Below, one piece after another: positions 42,631 through 52,471 of a stretch of 64,000 nucleotides of DNA. The notes beneath the pieces were generated by a model. It did not search any database. It had not been told where the DNA came from and worked only from the letters and a program-made list of their open reading frames with translations. Where the stretch lies: positions 123,810 to 187,809 of the forward strand of contig DATFAA010000054.1 in assembly GCA_035255045.1 (NCBI GenBank), given 5' to 3'. The position numbers and the translations under genes are program-made. The stretch is from JAGTRP01 sp035255045 (GTDB lineage: Bacteria; Pseudomonadota; Gammaproteobacteria; Burkholderiales; Rhodocyclaceae). The first letter of the stretch is position 1; each line of letters begins with the position of its first letter.

Positions 42631-44361
42631 GTGAAGTATCAGATATCCGACTTGATCGACCTGCCGGCCCTTCAGGAGCTGATGGACTCCTTCTACGAAG
42701 CCACGGGCATCGTCCACGCGTTGATCGACAACGACAGCCGGGTCCTGACGGCTTCCGGCTGGGAGCCGGTGTGCACCGAGTTCCACCGCAAGAATCCCCG
42801 TACCTGCCAGCGCTGCGAGGCCAGCGACCGCTACATCCTCGACCACCTCCGCGACGGCCCCTACGTCGGCTACCCGTGCCCCAACGGCCTCAACGACTAC
42901 GCCGTGCCGGTGATCATCGGCGGCGAGCACCTGGCCAACATCTTCACCGGGCAGATATTCCACGCGCCCCCGGACCTCGACTTCTTCCGGGCCCAGGCCG
43001 CCGAGTTCAGCTTCGATCAGGAGCCTTACCTGGAGGCGGTGCGCAGGGTCCGGGTCATCCCCCGGGAGCGCATGCCCCAGATCATGGCCTTCCTGGTGAA
43101 GCTGGCGCAGATGCTGGCGCAGCAGGGCATCACCCGGCTGCGCCAGATCGAGGCGGAAAGGGAGCTGCGGGAGAGGAACCGCCAGCAGGCCGTCGAGCTT
43201 GCCCAGCGCCAGGAGGCGGAAGCGGCCCTGCGGCAGGAGAAGCAGTTTTCCGACGACATCATCGGCAGCCTGCCGGGCATCTTCTACCTCCTCGACACCG
43301 AAGGCCGCCTGGTGCGCTGGAACCAGCGGCTGGCCGAAGTCACCGGCTACCGGCCCGAGGAACTGGCCGGCATGGCAGCGGTGCAGTTCTTCCCGCCCGA
43401 CCAGGTCCCCATCCTCAAGGAGCGCATGGCGGCCGTGTTCGCCGGGGCCAAATCGGCCCGGGAGTACCGGTTGCTGACCAAGGACGGGCGCCAGATTGCC
43501 CACTACCTGACCGGGCAGCGCACCAGCATCGGCGAGCGCTCCTACCTGGTGGGGGTCGGCATCGACCTCTCCGAACTCAAGGCCGCCGAGGCCGCCCTGG
43601 AGGCGACCCGGGAGGCCCACCGCCAGCACCTGGAGCAGCAGGTGGCGGAGCGCACCGCGGCCCTCCTGGCCGCCAATCGGGAGCTGCAGGCCTTCACCTA
43701 CGCCGCCTCCCACGACCTCAAGTCGCCCCTGGCCCGCATCAGCAGCTTCAGCACCCTGCTGGAGCGGAACTACCGGGAGCGCCTGGAGGGGGACGGGCTC
43801 CTCTTCCTCGACTTCATCCGCAGCAACGCCACCCGCATGACCCGCCTCATCGAGGACATGCTGGCCCACGCCCAGATCGAGCAGCAGACCACCAACCTCC
43901 AGTCCATCGTCCTGCGGGCGGCGGTGCGCTCGGTGGTGAACGAGAAGCTGTCGGAATACCAGGAGTGCCGGGCCGAAATCCGCATGGCCGTGCCCGACGT
44001 GGAAATCCTGGCCGATCCCCTGATGTTCGCCCAGGTCCTGCGCAACCTCCTGGACAACGCCCTCAAGTACTCCGCCCAGGCGGAAAACCCGGTGGTCGAG
44101 ATCGGTGCCGAGGTCAGGGGCGGCGACTGCCGCCTGTGGGTCCAGGACAACGGCGTCGGCTTCGACATGGCCTACCACGACCGCATATTCGAAATCTTCC
44201 GCCGCCTGCACACCTACGCCGAGTTCCCCGGCAGCGGCGTCGGCCTGGCCCTGGTGCGCAAGGCCATGGAACGCATGAACGGCCGGGTCTGGGCGGAAAG
44301 CCTGCCCGGCAGGGGAGCTACCTTCTTCCTGGAAATGCCGGCCCGGCCGGCGTCGCACTGA
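42631..44361 (+). CDS. Soluble histidine kinase with PocR and PAS domains
   Basis: 576-residue predicted cytosolic sensor kinase. Residues 3-150 form a PocR domain (DLPALQELMDSFYEATGIVHA, NPRTCQRCEASD and YPCPNGLNDYAVPVIIGGEH), a PAS-like fold first seen in PocR and thought to bind small hydrocarbon ligands. A coiled coil (about 165-205), a PAS domain (about 210-320), a HisKA domain (AASHDLKSPLARISSF) and an HATPase (NLLDNALKYSAQAE, DNGVGFDM, GSGVGLALVRK) follow. The GTG at 42631 makes the protein start VKYQISDLIDLP, as expected for PocR domains; TTG at 42592 is the alternative. No response regulator is adjacent. Confidence 0.9.
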   Translation: MKYQISDLIDLPALQELMDSFYEATGIVHALIDNDSRVLTASGWEPVCTEFHRKNPRTCQRCEASDRYILDHLRDGPYVGYPCPNGLNDYAVPVIIGGEHLANIFTGQIFHAPPDLDFFRAQAAEFSFDQEPYLEAVRRVRVIPRERMPQIMAFLVKLAQMLAQQGITRLRQIEAERELRERNRQQAVELAQRQEAEAALRQEKQFSDDIIGSLPGIFYLLDTEGRLVRWNQRLAEVTGYRPEELAGMAAVQFFPPDQVPILKERMAAVFAGAKSAREYRLLTKDGRQIAHYLTGQRTSIGERSYLVGVGIDLSELKAAEAALEATREAHRQHLEQQVAERTAALLAANRELQAFTYAASHDLKSPLARISSFSTLLERNYRERLEGDGLLFLDFIRSNATRMTRLIEDMLAHAQIEQQTTNLQSIVLRAAVRSVVNEKLSEYQECRAEIRMAVPDVEILADPLMFAQVLRNLLDNALKYSAQAENPVVEIGAEVRGGDCRLWVQDNGVGFDMAYHDRIFEIFRRLHTYAEFPGSGVGLALVRKAMERMNGRVWAESLPGRGATFFLEMPARPASH

Positions 44362-44371
44362 GCCTCGGGAA

Positions 44372-44390
44372 AGGGGGGCAGTAGCCCCCT
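44372..44390 (+). other. Hairpin after the PocR kinase gene
   Basis: GGGGGC (44374-44379) and GCCCCC (44384-44389) flank AGTA, forming a compact stem 12 bp after the stop. There is no U-tract on the plus strand. It may end or stabilise the kinase transcript. The rest of the gap to 44603 shows nothing I can name. Confidence 0.55.
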
Positions 44391-44603
44391 GCGGCGTGGC
44401 CCGCGGCGTCCCGCGCCCGGCCCAAGATACAGTTTATCCATCCTTGATGAACGGCTCCGTCTTGGGCACATTGAAGCCTTGATGGAGCTTGTGGCCCGTC
44501 ACGTTTGCCAGGAAGCCGCCTGACCCTCCCCGCAGGAAAGCAAGGACGCCGGATCGGATTCGGCGTGGGTCTGGCGCGCCCCCCCGGCAGGACGGAGGGA
44601 GGC

Positions 44604-46643
<2,040 letters not shown>

Positions 46644-46644
46644 T

Positions 46645-46660
46645 CCCCGCCCCGGCGGGG
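46645..46660. other. GC-rich hairpin between convergent genes
   Basis: CCCCGC (46645-46650) and GCGGGG (46655-46660) form a tight stem in the 22-bp space between the kinase stop and the end of the cation exporter gene. A bidirectional termination role is possible; no U-tract is present. Confidence 0.45.
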
Positions 46661-46665
46661 AGCGC

Positions 46666-47583
46666 TCACTCCCCGTCCGGCCCGTGGGGGTCGAGGCCCT
46701 GGTCGGCCATGGAGAGAGGATCGCCGAGGGGCTCCAGGTGGGTGGTGACGTGGGCGTGGGGCAGGGCCCGGCGGATGTCCCGCTCGATGCGCTCGGCCCA
46801 CTCGTGGCCGAGCTGGACGCTCCAGTGGCCGGGCACCAGGACGTGGAGGGTGACGAAGGTCCGGCTCCCTGCCTGGCGGGTGCGCAGGGCGTGGAAATCA
46901 AGGCCCTGGATGCGGTAGTCCGCCAGCACCGCCTCGATCCGGCCGATCTGCTCCGGGGCCAGGGCGGCGTCCATGAGTCCCGCCGCCGACCGTCCCAGGA
47001 GCCGCCAGCCGGTGAGGACGATGTTGGCGGCCACCAGCAGGGCCAGCACCGGGTCGAGCCAGAGCCAGCCGGTGAGCCCGACCAGCGCGACGCCGGCGAT
47101 GACCCCGGCCGAGGTCCACACGTCGGTCATGAGGTGGTGGGCGTCGGCCTCCAGGGAGATGGAATGGCGCTCCCGGCCCACGGCCATGAGCACCCGGGCG
47201 GTAAAGAAATTGACCGCCGAGGCCGCCAGCGACACGACCAGGCCGATGCCTACCGCCTCCAGGGCCCGGGGATGGAGCAGGCGCCCGATGGCAGTGTAGG
47301 CGATGGCGATGGCGGCGACGATGATGAGGAAGCCCTCGAAGGCGCTGGAGAAGTACTCGGCCTTGCCGTGGCCGTAGGCATGGCTCTCGTCCTCGGGAAT
47401 CTCGGCCAGGGTCAGCATGCCCAGGGCCATCACCGCCCCGGCCAGGTTCACCAGGGATTCGACGGCGTCGGACAGCAGCCCCACCGAGCCGGTCAGCCAC
47501 CAGGCCGTCCCCTTCAGGGCGATGGTGGAGACGGCGGCGGCGATGGAGAGCCAGGCGTAGCGCTTCAGGGAGCGGTCGTTCAT
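46666..47583 (-). CDS. Cation diffusion facilitator family metal exporter
   Basis: 305-residue inner-membrane transporter of divalent metals (Fe2+, Zn2+ or Mn2+) with six helices in residues 10-205 and a cytosolic C-terminal domain. HAYGHGKAEYFSS and HHLMTDVWTSAGV (His and Asp ligands) are intact. The first-helix-pair site reads SDAVESLVNL, with Glu and Asn where FieF has two Asp; this variant recurs in a CDF subgroup, so it is not clearly a defect. It is the last gene of the SHP operon, its ATG overlapping the kinase stop. Metal specificity is open. Confidence 0.9.
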   Translation of the reverse strand: MNDRSLKRYAWLSIAAAVSTIALKGTAWWLTGSVGLLSDAVESLVNLAGAVMALGMLTLAEIPEDESHAYGHGKAEYFSSAFEGFLIIVAAIAIAYTAIGRLLHPRALEAVGIGLVVSLAASAVNFFTARVLMAVGRERHSISLEADAHHLMTDVWTSAGVIAGVALVGLTGWLWLDPVLALLVAANIVLTGWRLLGRSAAGLMDAALAPEQIGRIEAVLADYRIQGLDFHALRTRQAGSRTFVTLHVLVPGHWSVQLGHEWAERIERDIRRALPHAHVTTHLEPLGDPLSMADQGLDPHGPDGE

Positions 47584-48974
47584 CCCTCGTGGTCCTCCCT
47601 CACGTCGGGGGCACGGGGCAGCCGGACCTCGACTCGCAGGCCGTGGCCGTCCCCGGCATTGGCGAATTCCAGGCTGCCGCCGTGGAGGGCCACGATGCGG
47701 CCGACGATGGAGAGGCCGAGGCCGCTGCCGCCGTCCTCGCCGGCCTCCGGGCCGCGCTCCAGGCTGCGCCAGAAACGCTGGCCGAGGCAGGCCAGTTCCT
47801 CGGCCGCGACGCCGGGGCCGGTATCCTCCACCCGCAGGGCGACGCTGCCGTCCTCCGCCGCCACGGCCACCGTCACCCGCCCGCCGGGCGGGCTGTAGCG
47901 CACGGCGTTGTCCGCCAGGTTGCGGACCAGCACGGCCAGCCAGGCCGGATTGCCCCGTATCGTGCCGGCGCCATCGGCTTGCAGCTCGATGTCGATGCCC
48001 TTGGCCACCGCCTGGGGCGCCAGCTGGGCGACGGCCTCGCTGGCTACGGCCGCCAGGTCGACGGCGACGAAGTCCGCCGGCCGGGTGGCATCCACCCGGG
48101 CCAGCACCAGGAGCTGCTCCACCAGGCGGGTCATGCGGTCGCAGCCCTGGATGACGCTTTCCAGGGCATGGCGCCGGGCGCCGTCGTCGGCGGCGCCGAG
48201 GGCCACCTGGGCCTGGGCCTTGAGCCCGGCCAGGGGGGTGCGCAGCTCATGGGCGGCGTCGGCGGTGAAGCGGCGTTCCTGCTCGAAGGTCCGGGCCACC
48301 CGGGCGAAGAGGGCGTTCAGCCGCTCGACCAGGGGCAGCACTTCGCTGGGCAGGCCGTGGGCGGGCAGCAGGGCGAGGTGCTCGGGGGAGCGCTGCCCGA
48401 GTTCGCCGGCCACCCGGTCCAGGGGCCGCACGCCCTGGCGCACCGCCAGCCAGATGAGCACCGCCAGGAGGGGCAGGGCGACCAGCAGGGGGCGCAGGAG
48501 GCCGGCGGCGACGGCCTGGGCCATCTTCTCCCGGGCGGCCACCCGTTCCCCGACCTGGACCAGGGCCTGGCGTCGCCCGTCCCAGGCGGAAAACACCCGC
48601 CAGCCCTCATCCCCCACCCGGCTGTCGGACAGCCCTTCCCGGGTGGCGCTCAGGGGCTCGTCCGGGGCGTTGGCCGAATGCAGCCGCAGGCGCCCGCCGA
48701 TCCACACCTGGAAGGCGACCCGGCGGCCGTAGCGGTGGAGCTGGGGGGCGTGGTCTTCCTGGAAAGCGTCATCGTCATCCCAGTGCTCGTGCTCCAGCTC
48801 CAGCCGGGTCTGGGCGATGAGGAGGGAGGCGGACTGCACCAGATGGGCGTCGAACAGCTCCTCCGCCTCGTGGCGGGCCTCCAGCCAGGTGGCACCGACC
48901 GCCAGCAGCCACAGGAGGCCGGCCAGGAGGCTGGTGAGGAGGGTGATGCGGGCCTTGAGGGAGGAGAGCCCCAC
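47580..48974 (-). CDS. Sensor histidine kinase, QseC/TctE type
   Basis: 464-residue inner-membrane kinase of the OmpR-partner class. One helix at residues 12-30, a periplasmic domain (about 31-160) containing an acidic/His-rich stretch EHEHWDDDDAFQEDH, and a second helix (about 163-182) precede HAMP-like, HisKA (TADAAHELRTPLAGLKAQA) and HATPase regions (NLADNAVRYSPPGG, DTGPGV, GSGLGLSIVGRI). The acidic/His stretch could bind metal, which fits the cation exporter gene that follows. Start is GTG at 48974, 6 bp after the regulator gene. PmrB/QseC-like naming is approximate. Confidence 0.93.
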   Translation of the reverse strand: MGLSSLKARITLLTSLLAGLLWLLAVGATWLEARHEAEELFDAHLVQSASLLIAQTRLELEHEHWDDDDAFQEDHAPQLHRYGRRVAFQVWIGGRLRLHSANAPDEPLSATREGLSDSRVGDEGWRVFSAWDGRRQALVQVGERVAAREKMAQAVAAGLLRPLLVALPLLAVLIWLAVRQGVRPLDRVAGELGQRSPEHLALLPAHGLPSEVLPLVERLNALFARVARTFEQERRFTADAAHELRTPLAGLKAQAQVALGAADDGARRHALESVIQGCDRMTRLVEQLLVLARVDATRPADFVAVDLAAVASEAVAQLAPQAVAKGIDIELQADGAGTIRGNPAWLAVLVRNLADNAVRYSPPGGRVTVAVAAEDGSVALRVEDTGPGVAAEELACLGQRFWRSLERGPEAGEDGGSGLGLSIVGRIVALHGGSLEFANAGDGHGLRVEVRLPRAPDVREDHEG

Positions 48975-48980
48975 GGCGGG

Positions 48981-49649
48981 TCAGTCCTTCTGCACCAGGT
49001 AGCCGACCCCGCGGATGTTGCGGATCAGGTCGCGGCCCAGCTTGCGGCGCAGGTGGTGGATATAGACCTCGATGGTGTTGCTGCCGGTCTCGTCGTTCCA
49101 GCTGTAGATGTGCTGCTCGAGCTGGCTACGGGAGAGGACCCGGCCGGCGTTGAGCAGGAGGGCGTGGAGGAGGGCGAATTCCTTGGCGGCCAGGTCCACG
49201 GGCTTGCCGTCCACGGTGACGGTGTGGGCGGCCGGGTCGAGGGCGACGCCGGCCACTTCGATCACCGGGCTGGGCTTGCCCTCGGCCCGGCGGATGAGGG
49301 CCCGCAGGCGGGCGGCCAGCTCGCCCAGGTCGAAGGGCTTGAGCACGTAGTCGTCGGCGCCGCTGTCGAGGCCGACGATGCGGTCCTCCACCGTGTCCCG
49401 GGCGGTGAGGACCAGCACCGGCAGGTTGCTGCCGCGCTGGCGCAGGCCCTTCAGCACCGTGAGGCCGTCCCGGCGGGGCAGCCCAAGGTCGAGGACCACG
49501 GCGGCGTAATCGCCGGCCTGGGGGCCGGCAAGGGCGTGGTCGGCGGCCAGGCCGTCGGTCACCCAGTCCACCGCGAAGCCGGCCTGGGAGAGCCCGGCTT
49601 CCAGGGCGTCTCCCAGCAGGCGGTCGTCTTCAACCAGCAGCAGCCGCAT
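48981..49649 (-). CDS. OmpR-family response regulator, QseB/PmrA type
   Basis: 222-residue DNA-binding regulator. The receiver domain has the acidic pair at residues 7-9 (VEDDR), the phosphorylation Asp near residue 54 (VVLDLGLPRRDG) and KPFDLGELAAR. The C-terminal winged helix (about 128-222) contains SNTIEVYIHHLRRKLG and IRNIRGVGYLV. It is the fourth gene of the SHP operon and its likely target, a PmrA/QseB-type repeat, stands before the first gene, which suggests autoregulation. Confidence 0.94.
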   Translation of the reverse strand: MRLLLVEDDRLLGDALEAGLSQAGFAVDWVTDGLAADHALAGPQAGDYAAVVLDLGLPRRDGLTVLKGLRQRGSNLPVLVLTARDTVEDRIVGLDSGADDYVLKPFDLGELAARLRALIRRAEGKPSPVIEVAGVALDPAAHTVTVDGKPVDLAAKEFALLHALLLNAGRVLSRSQLEQHIYSWNDETGSNTIEVYIHHLRRKLGRDLIRNIRGVGYLVQKD

Positions 49650-49663
49650 CGGTGGTTCTGTCC

Positions 49664-50395
49664 TCAGTCATGTTGATGATGCTTCTGTCCTTGTTCCTGG
49701 CCCTGGGTGGTCGGGGCCGGAATCCAGCCGGCCCGGTCGGCGGTCCAGAAGCCCAGCACGGCGGCCAGGAGCAGGATGCCGACGGCGGCGCGGGCCTTGA
49801 GGATACCCTGGCCGGGAGCGCCCTGCTTGTCGCCGGTGACCATGGCGCGCACCAGGTTTTCCCGGTGCAGGAAGCTGCTGACCAGCACCCCGGCGACATG
49901 GACGCCGACCACGGCCAGCATGGTGGCGGCGGCGCCTTCGTGCAATTCCTCCAGCCATTCTCCCCCCACTTCCTGGTAGGTGGCAAACCCGCTGGCGGCG
50001 GTCAGCAGCCCCAGGGCGAGGAGCAGGAAGATGGCCACGGCGCCGGCTGGATTGTGGCCGAGGTAATGGCGGGGCGAGGTGGTGAGCAGGGACTTCAGGT
50101 ACTCCACCACCCGGGCCGGCCCGAACAGGAAGGAGCCGAAGCGGGCGTAGCGGGTGCCGATGAGGCCCCACACCAGCCGGAAGCCGATGAGTCCGGCCAG
50201 GGTGTAGCCCAGCATGACGTGGATATCCCGGTAGCGCTCCGACTCCGAGGTCAGGTAGGCGCCGGCGAAGGACAGGGCGAGGAGCCAGTGGAAGACGCGG
50301 GTCGGCACGTCCCAGACCTTGACGGTGCGCGGAGTGGCGGCGGCTTCCCGGCCGGAAGCGGCCAGGCCTGTGGGGTTGAGGGTATTGCTGGACAT
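49664..50395 (-). CDS. Cytochrome b561-type membrane protein of the SHP cluster
   Basis: 243-residue inner-membrane cytochrome b with four helices. His residues in VFHWLLALSFAGAY (helix 1), DIHVMLGYTLAGLIGFRLVWG (helix 2), and VVGVHVAGVLVSSFLHRENL (helix 4) are heme b ligands in this Ni/Fe-hydrogenase-type family. A His/Gln-rich tail (QEQGQKHHQHD) ends the protein. In the SHP system this protein is the presumed quinol oxidase that feeds the diheme cytochrome c encoded upstream. Confidence 0.92.
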   Translation of the reverse strand: MSSNTLNPTGLAASGREAAATPRTVKVWDVPTRVFHWLLALSFAGAYLTSESERYRDIHVMLGYTLAGLIGFRLVWGLIGTRYARFGSFLFGPARVVEYLKSLLTTSPRHYLGHNPAGAVAIFLLLALGLLTAASGFATYQEVGGEWLEELHEGAAATMLAVVGVHVAGVLVSSFLHRENLVRAMVTGDKQGAPGQGILKARAAVGILLLAAVLGFWTADRAGWIPAPTTQGQEQGQKHHQHD

Positions 50396-50407
50396 GGTTC
50401 TTTCTCC

Positions 50408-50896
50408 TTAATTGCCGCGGGGAATGCGGATATTCCCCTCGCTGTAGTCGCCGGCGGCCGCCTGGCGGTGGCAGGCCGCGCAGTTGGCGGGGCTCTTGAC
50501 CGCCGCGGATTTCCAGACCGCGGCGCTGAGGCCGTCGTGGCCGTCGCGGTGCTTGCGCTTGAACCACGGGGTGTCGGTGATCTTGAGATTGACCCCGCCG
50601 TTGGCGCCGGGGGCGGCCAGTCGCTCGGAGCGGCCGGCGTTGGCGGCGAGGTAGCCGCCGATTTCCTTCGCCTTGACGGCGTCCAGGCTGGCATCGCTGC
50701 CGAAATGCTTGTCCAGCCCGGCCATCACGGCCTGCCAGGACTGGGCAGGCAGGAGCCGGGGCGGATAGGCGACGTGGCAGCTGCCGCACTCCTCCTGGTA
50801 GGCGGGGCTCAGGGGGAAGCGTTCGTGGTCGTCGGCCCGGGCGGGGCCGAAGCCCACCAGCAGGGCGGCGGCGACGAGGGCGAGGTTCGTTTTCAT
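50408..50896 (-). CDS. dhc: Diheme cytochrome c (DHC) of the SHP cluster
   Basis: 162-residue periplasmic c-type cytochrome. A Sec signal ends near FGPARA (residue 20). Heme sites are CGSCHVAYPPRLLPAQSW near residue 37 and CAACHRQAAAGDYSEGNI near 144; the second heme region with DYSEGNIRIPRGN at the C-terminus is typical of DHC proteins. DHC is the known electron partner of SHP and the two genes are normally paired with cytochrome b, as here. ATG at 50896 follows GGAGCCCCGCC; a longer frame has no signal peptide at its start. Confidence 0.92.
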   Translation of the reverse strand: MKTNLALVAAALLVGFGPARADDHERFPLSPAYQEECGSCHVAYPPRLLPAQSWQAVMAGLDKHFGSDASLDAVKAKEIGGYLAANAGRSERLAAPGANGGVNLKITDTPWFKRKHRDGHDGLSAAVWKSAAVKSPANCAACHRQAAAGDYSEGNIRIPRGN

Positions 50897-50907
50897 GGCG
50901 GGGCTCC

Positions 50908-51312
50908 TTATTTCTTCACGGCCAGCAGGTAGGCCAGGACGTCGCTCTTCTCGGCGGCGCTGCAGGCGCGGCCGACCACGTCGTTGCAGTTGCGCTTGAA
51001 CCACTTTTCCACCTTGTCGGCCCGGGTGAAGCGCCGGTCGTTGGCGGCCGGGGCCAGGGGCTCGATGGCCTTGCCGGTGGAAGCATGCTTGCCGGTGGCG
51101 GCCGGGTTGTCGGTGTGGCAGGTGGAGCAGCTCCAGTCCTTGCCGCCCACCCGGCGGAAGAACTGCTCGCCGCGCTGGGGCGAGGAGGTGAAGCCGGGCT
51201 GGGCCTGGCGGGCCTCGGCCTGGTAGGCGTTGAGGAAGTCGGCCGGGGTTTCGGCCCGGGCCGCCATGGCCGGGATGGCCAGGAAGAGGGCGAACAGGAA
51301 GCGGGATGTCAT
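50908..51312 (-). CDS. shp: Sphaeroides heme protein (SHP), oxygen-binding cytochrome c (DUF1924)
   Basis: 134-residue periplasmic monoheme cytochrome c. The signal peptide ends at about residue 20 (AMAARA). The heme site is CSTCH at 62-66. KWFKRNCND places Asn at residue 108, position 88 of the predicted mature protein, the same number as the Asn ligand of Rhodobacter sphaeroides SHP that swings away when O2 binds. The Cys after it and Cys117 can form the expected disulfide. ATG at 51312 is chosen over 51324 because GGAG lies 7 bp upstream of it. First gene of a six-gene operon. Confidence 0.93.
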   Translation of the reverse strand: MTSRFLFALFLAIPAMAARAETPADFLNAYQAEARQAQPGFTSSPQRGEQFFRRVGGKDWSCSTCHTDNPAATGKHASTGKAIEPLAPAANDRRFTRADKVEKWFKRNCNDVVGRACSAAEKSDVLAYLLAVKK

Positions 51313-51359
51313 GGGGTTCTCCATCGTGTCTCGTGTCGATGGAAGACTAGACGGCCCAA

Positions 51360-51376
51360 CTTAAACCTGAATTAAG
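51360..51376 (-). promoter_or_regulatory. PmrA/QseB-type direct repeat upstream of the SHP operon
   Basis: Read on the minus strand the site is CTTAAT-TCAGG-TTTAAG, a full match to the HTTAAD-N5-HTTAAD consensus of PmrA-like OmpR regulators with 11-bp periodicity. It ends 48 bp before the shp ATG, in DNA that is otherwise GC-rich. The operon itself encodes such a regulator. A -10-like TAGTCT follows on the same strand. Confidence 0.62.
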
Positions 51377-51463
51377 CCCGGTGCCGGCCCGGAGGCCAGA
51401 ACCCCCGGGCCCGGGCACCGGTCGACGGTTTCATCGCCATGGAGAAGCCCCGAGGAGCGCGGC

Positions 51464-52456
51464 ATGAAACCCTTCCGCTGGTTCGCCGGCCTGGCGCTGG
51501 CCCTGATGACCCTGCTTGCCTGGGCGGGGGGCTCCAACTACGGCATCCAGCCGGGGGCCCTGGCCCACGTGTCCGGCCGGGTCACCGAATGGCCTGTGCC
51601 CACCCCCGAATTCGCCCGGGACCCGGCGCCGGGGCCGGACGGCGACATCTACATCACGGTCATGGCCGCCGACAGGATCGCCCGCTTCGATCCCAAGGCC
51701 GGCACCTTCAAGGAGTGGGACCTGCCCAAGGGCGCCCATCCCCACGGCCTCCTGGTCGATCCGAGCGGCATCGTCTGGTACACCGGCAACGGCAACGGGA
51801 CCATCGGCCGCTTCGATCCGGCCACCGGCAAGGTGACGGAATTCCACGCCCCGTCGGGGGGCGATCCCCACACCATCGTCATCGACGACCAGGGCATCCT
51901 CTGGTTCACCGTCCAGGGCGGGCAGCGCATCGGCCGCCTCGACCGGGCCACCGGCAAGATCACGGAGTTCGCCGCCTCGGGCAATCCTTACGGCATCGCC
52001 GTCGACCGGCAGGGCTACATCTGGTTCTGCCGCTTCGGCGGCGACGGCCTGGGGCGGCTGGACCCGGCAGCCCGGACCATTACCGAGCTGCCCACCGGCG
52101 CCGGCAGCAAGCCCCGCCGCATGGCGGTGGGGCCGGACGGCATGCTGTGGGTGACCGCCTACGGCGACGGCCGGCTCCTCAAGGTGGATCCCCAGGCGCT
52201 GCGGCTGGTGAAGTCCTACCCCATGCCGGCCGGGAAGGACGGCGGCCCCTACGCGGTGACGGTGGACGGCGCCGGCCGGGTCTGGGCCAACGAGATCAAT
52301 ACCGATACGGTGGCGCTCTTCGACCCCAAGGCCGAGACCTTCCAGGTCATCCCCCTGCCCTCGAAGCAGGTCGGCATCCGCAAGGCCGTCATCGATGCCG
52401 GCGGCCGCTACTGGTACGTGGGCAGCCACAACGGCCGCCTCGGCATGATCGAGTGA
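51464..52456 (+). CDS. Vgb-like beta-propeller protein (virginiamycin B lyase family)
   Basis: 330-residue predicted periplasmic protein with a Sec signal (residues 1-22, ALMTLLAWAGG). Six or seven blades repeat the pattern IWFT-x-IGRLD-x-TGKITEF, for example GIVWYTGNGNGTIGRFDP and GILWFTVQGGQRIGRLD. This is the fold of streptogramin B lyase Vgb and of SMP-30/NHL-type sensors. Vgb catalytic His and Glu cannot be confirmed here, and the signal peptide argues against a cytosolic resistance enzyme. It diverges from the SHP operon and shares its promoter region. True function is unknown. Confidence 0.82.
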   Translation: MKPFRWFAGLALALMTLLAWAGGSNYGIQPGALAHVSGRVTEWPVPTPEFARDPAPGPDGDIYITVMAADRIARFDPKAGTFKEWDLPKGAHPHGLLVDPSGIVWYTGNGNGTIGRFDPATGKVTEFHAPSGGDPHTIVIDDQGILWFTVQGGQRIGRLDRATGKITEFAASGNPYGIAVDRQGYIWFCRFGGDGLGRLDPAARTITELPTGAGSKPRRMAVGPDGMLWVTAYGDGRLLKVDPQALRLVKSYPMPAGKDGGPYAVTVDGAGRVWANEINTDTVALFDPKAETFQVIPLPSKQVGIRKAVIDAGGRYWYVGSHNGRLGMIE

Positions 52457-52471
52457 GCGGCCGGCCCGCCG

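Noticed and set aside
44490..44515. Possible sigma-54 promoter (TGGCCCG...TTTGCC) before the second kinase
   Set aside because: Spacing between the GG and GC elements is two bases too long.
46666..47583. CDF gene as a broken pseudogene because of its changed site A
   Set aside because: The frame is complete, helices and remaining ligands are intact, and the motif recurs in a known CDF subgroup.
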